Below are positions 5,934 to 6,458 of a stretch of 6,458 nucleotides of DNA, one piece after another (position 1 is the first letter of the stretch; each line of letters begins with the position of its first letter). Origin of the DNA: an uncultured Clostridia bacterium (GTDB taxonomy: Bacteria > Bacillota_A > Clostridia > Christensenellales > CAG-138); NCBI GenBank assembly GCA_946623765.1, contig CAMORL010000091.1, positions 1 through 6,458 on the forward strand. The letters are read 5' to 3'. The position numbers and the translations under genes are program-made. The notes beneath the pieces were generated by a model, which saw nothing but the letters and a program-made list of their open reading frames with translations, was not told the DNA's origin and made no database searches.

Positions 5934-6302
5934 ATGGCACGTATTGCTGGCGTAGACCTTCCGAGAGATAAGCGAGTCGAGATCGGCTTGACCTATATCT
6001 ACGGGATCGGTCAGACAACCGCTTCCAAGATCCTCGCAGAAACCGGTATCGACCCGGACATCCGCGTCCGCGATCTGGAAGAGAACGATGTCAACAAGAT
6101 CAGAGATTATATCGACCACAACCTCAAGGTTGAGGGCGATTTGAGACGTGAAACCTCGATGAATATCAAGCGGCTGGTGGAAGTCGGCTGCTATCGCGGG
6201 GTTCGTCACCGCAAGGGCCTGCCCGTAAGAGGACAGTCCACGAAGCAGAACGCTCGTACCCGCAAGGGCCCGAAACGTACGCAGGGCGGCAAGAAGAAGT
6301 AA
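5934..6302 (+). CDS. rpsM: 30S ribosomal protein S13
   Basis: S13 lies in the head of the 30S subunit, touches the P-site tRNA, and bridges to the 50S central protuberance. The 122-residue product is normal length. [20 protein letters not shown] opens the protein and the helix-two-turn-helix part follows with [14 protein letters not shown] at 21-34. The S13 signature [13 protein letters not shown] is at 89-101, and a very basic tail ends GGKKK, the part that reaches toward the tRNA. The start is ATG 5934. Its binding site CGGAGG (5916-5921) is 12 bases upstream, further than the 7-9 typical of its neighbours. It begins the alpha-operon portion; rpsK follows after 14 bases. Confidence 0.98.
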   Translation: MARIAGVDLPRDKRVEIGLTYIYGIGQTTASKILAETGIDPDIRVRDLEENDVNKIRDYIDHNLKVEGDLRRETSMNIKRLVEVGCYRGVRHRKGLPVRGQSTKQNARTRKGPKRTQGGKKK

Positions 6303-6316
6303 GGAGGAGCTAAACA

Positions 6317-6458
6317 ATGGCAGGTAAAGCTAAGGTTAAGAAAGCTGTTGCGCGTAAACGTCGCGAGAAAAAGAATATCGAGCGCGGTGCAGCGCACATT
6401 CGTTCCTCTTTCAACAACACGCTGGTGACCATCACCGACACGCAGGGCAACGCGATTT
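6317..6458 (+). CDS. rpsK: 30S ribosomal protein S11, N-terminal part (3' truncated by window edge)
   Basis: S11 sits on the platform of the 30S subunit near the E site and the mRNA exit. Only the first 47 codons are present. They read [20 protein letters not shown], then a stretch containing [20 protein letters not shown] and DTQGNAI, matching the start of bacterial S11 (usually about 130 residues). The basic N-terminal extension is normal. The ATG at 6317 is preceded by AAGGAGG at 6301-6307, which overlaps the rpsM stop codon. The frame is open to the window end, so the truncation comes from the edge and not a mutation. In the standard order rpsD or rpoA would be expected beyond the edge, but that cannot be seen here. 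Confidence 0.97.
   Translation, partial: MAGKAKVKKAVARKRREKKNIERGAAHIRSSFNNTLVTITDTQGNAI

Noticed and set aside
1..6458. A new multi-gene system, mobile element, CRISPR array or defence island
   Set aside because: Every gene fits the canonical spc/alpha order with intact family motifs; no repeats, integrase, transposase or foreign genes are seen.

Overview
This is a stretch of the conserved spc ribosomal-protein operon running into the alpha operon. Every gene is on the + strand, and coding sequence fills almost the whole window. The order is rpsH (5' end missing) - rplF - rplR - rpsE - rpmD - rplO - secY - adk - map - small KOW-domain gene - infA - rpmJ - rpsM - rpsK (3' end missing). The adk-map-KOW gene-infA insertion between secY and rpmJ, the strong AGGAGG-type ribosome binding sites, SecY ending in a Bacillus-like tail, and the zinc-lid adenylate kinase all point to Bacillota. 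The GC-rich third codon positions suggest a GC-rich member of class Clostridia. That placement is inference; no rRNA or other taxonomic marker is present.

Layout. Positions 1-2417 carry the end of S8, then L6, L18, S5, L30 and L15, separated by 13-21 bases that hold little beyond a Shine-Dalgarno sequence. Positions 2417-5449 hold the housekeeping block secY, adk, map and the KOW gene. It is very tightly packed: rplO/secY overlap by 1 base, secY and adk are 5 bases apart, and adk/map and map/KOW overlap by 4 bases each. Positions 5462-5831 hold infA, with a TTG start, and the 37-residue rpmJ. A 102-base gap (5832-5933) is the only sizeable non-coding stretch. It precedes rpsM and the truncated rpsK, which open the alpha operon part.

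The genes work together in making and handling new proteins. The r-proteins build both ribosomal subunits, IF1 acts in initiation, SecY forms the membrane channel for exported and membrane proteins, and methionine aminopeptidase trims the start methionine. Adenylate kinase keeps the adenine nucleotide pool balanced, and the KOW protein is probably an RNA/ribosome-associated accessory factor. Nothing resembles a terminator or a convincing internal promoter, so one long transcript entering and leaving the window is the simplest reading.

I see no mobile element, CRISPR, tRNA or defence gene, and no undescribed multi-gene system. The observation most worth following up is the rpmJ-rpsM gap. It contains a perfect 8-bp inverted repeat enclosing a small hairpin, and one arm of that hairpin is also complementary to the first codons of rpsM. 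It could be a leader-type regulatory RNA. Smaller points are the TTG start of infA, an apparently enlarged outer loop in SecY, the lack of a good ribosome binding site for adk, and an arginine-codon shift in the adk-map-KOW block.
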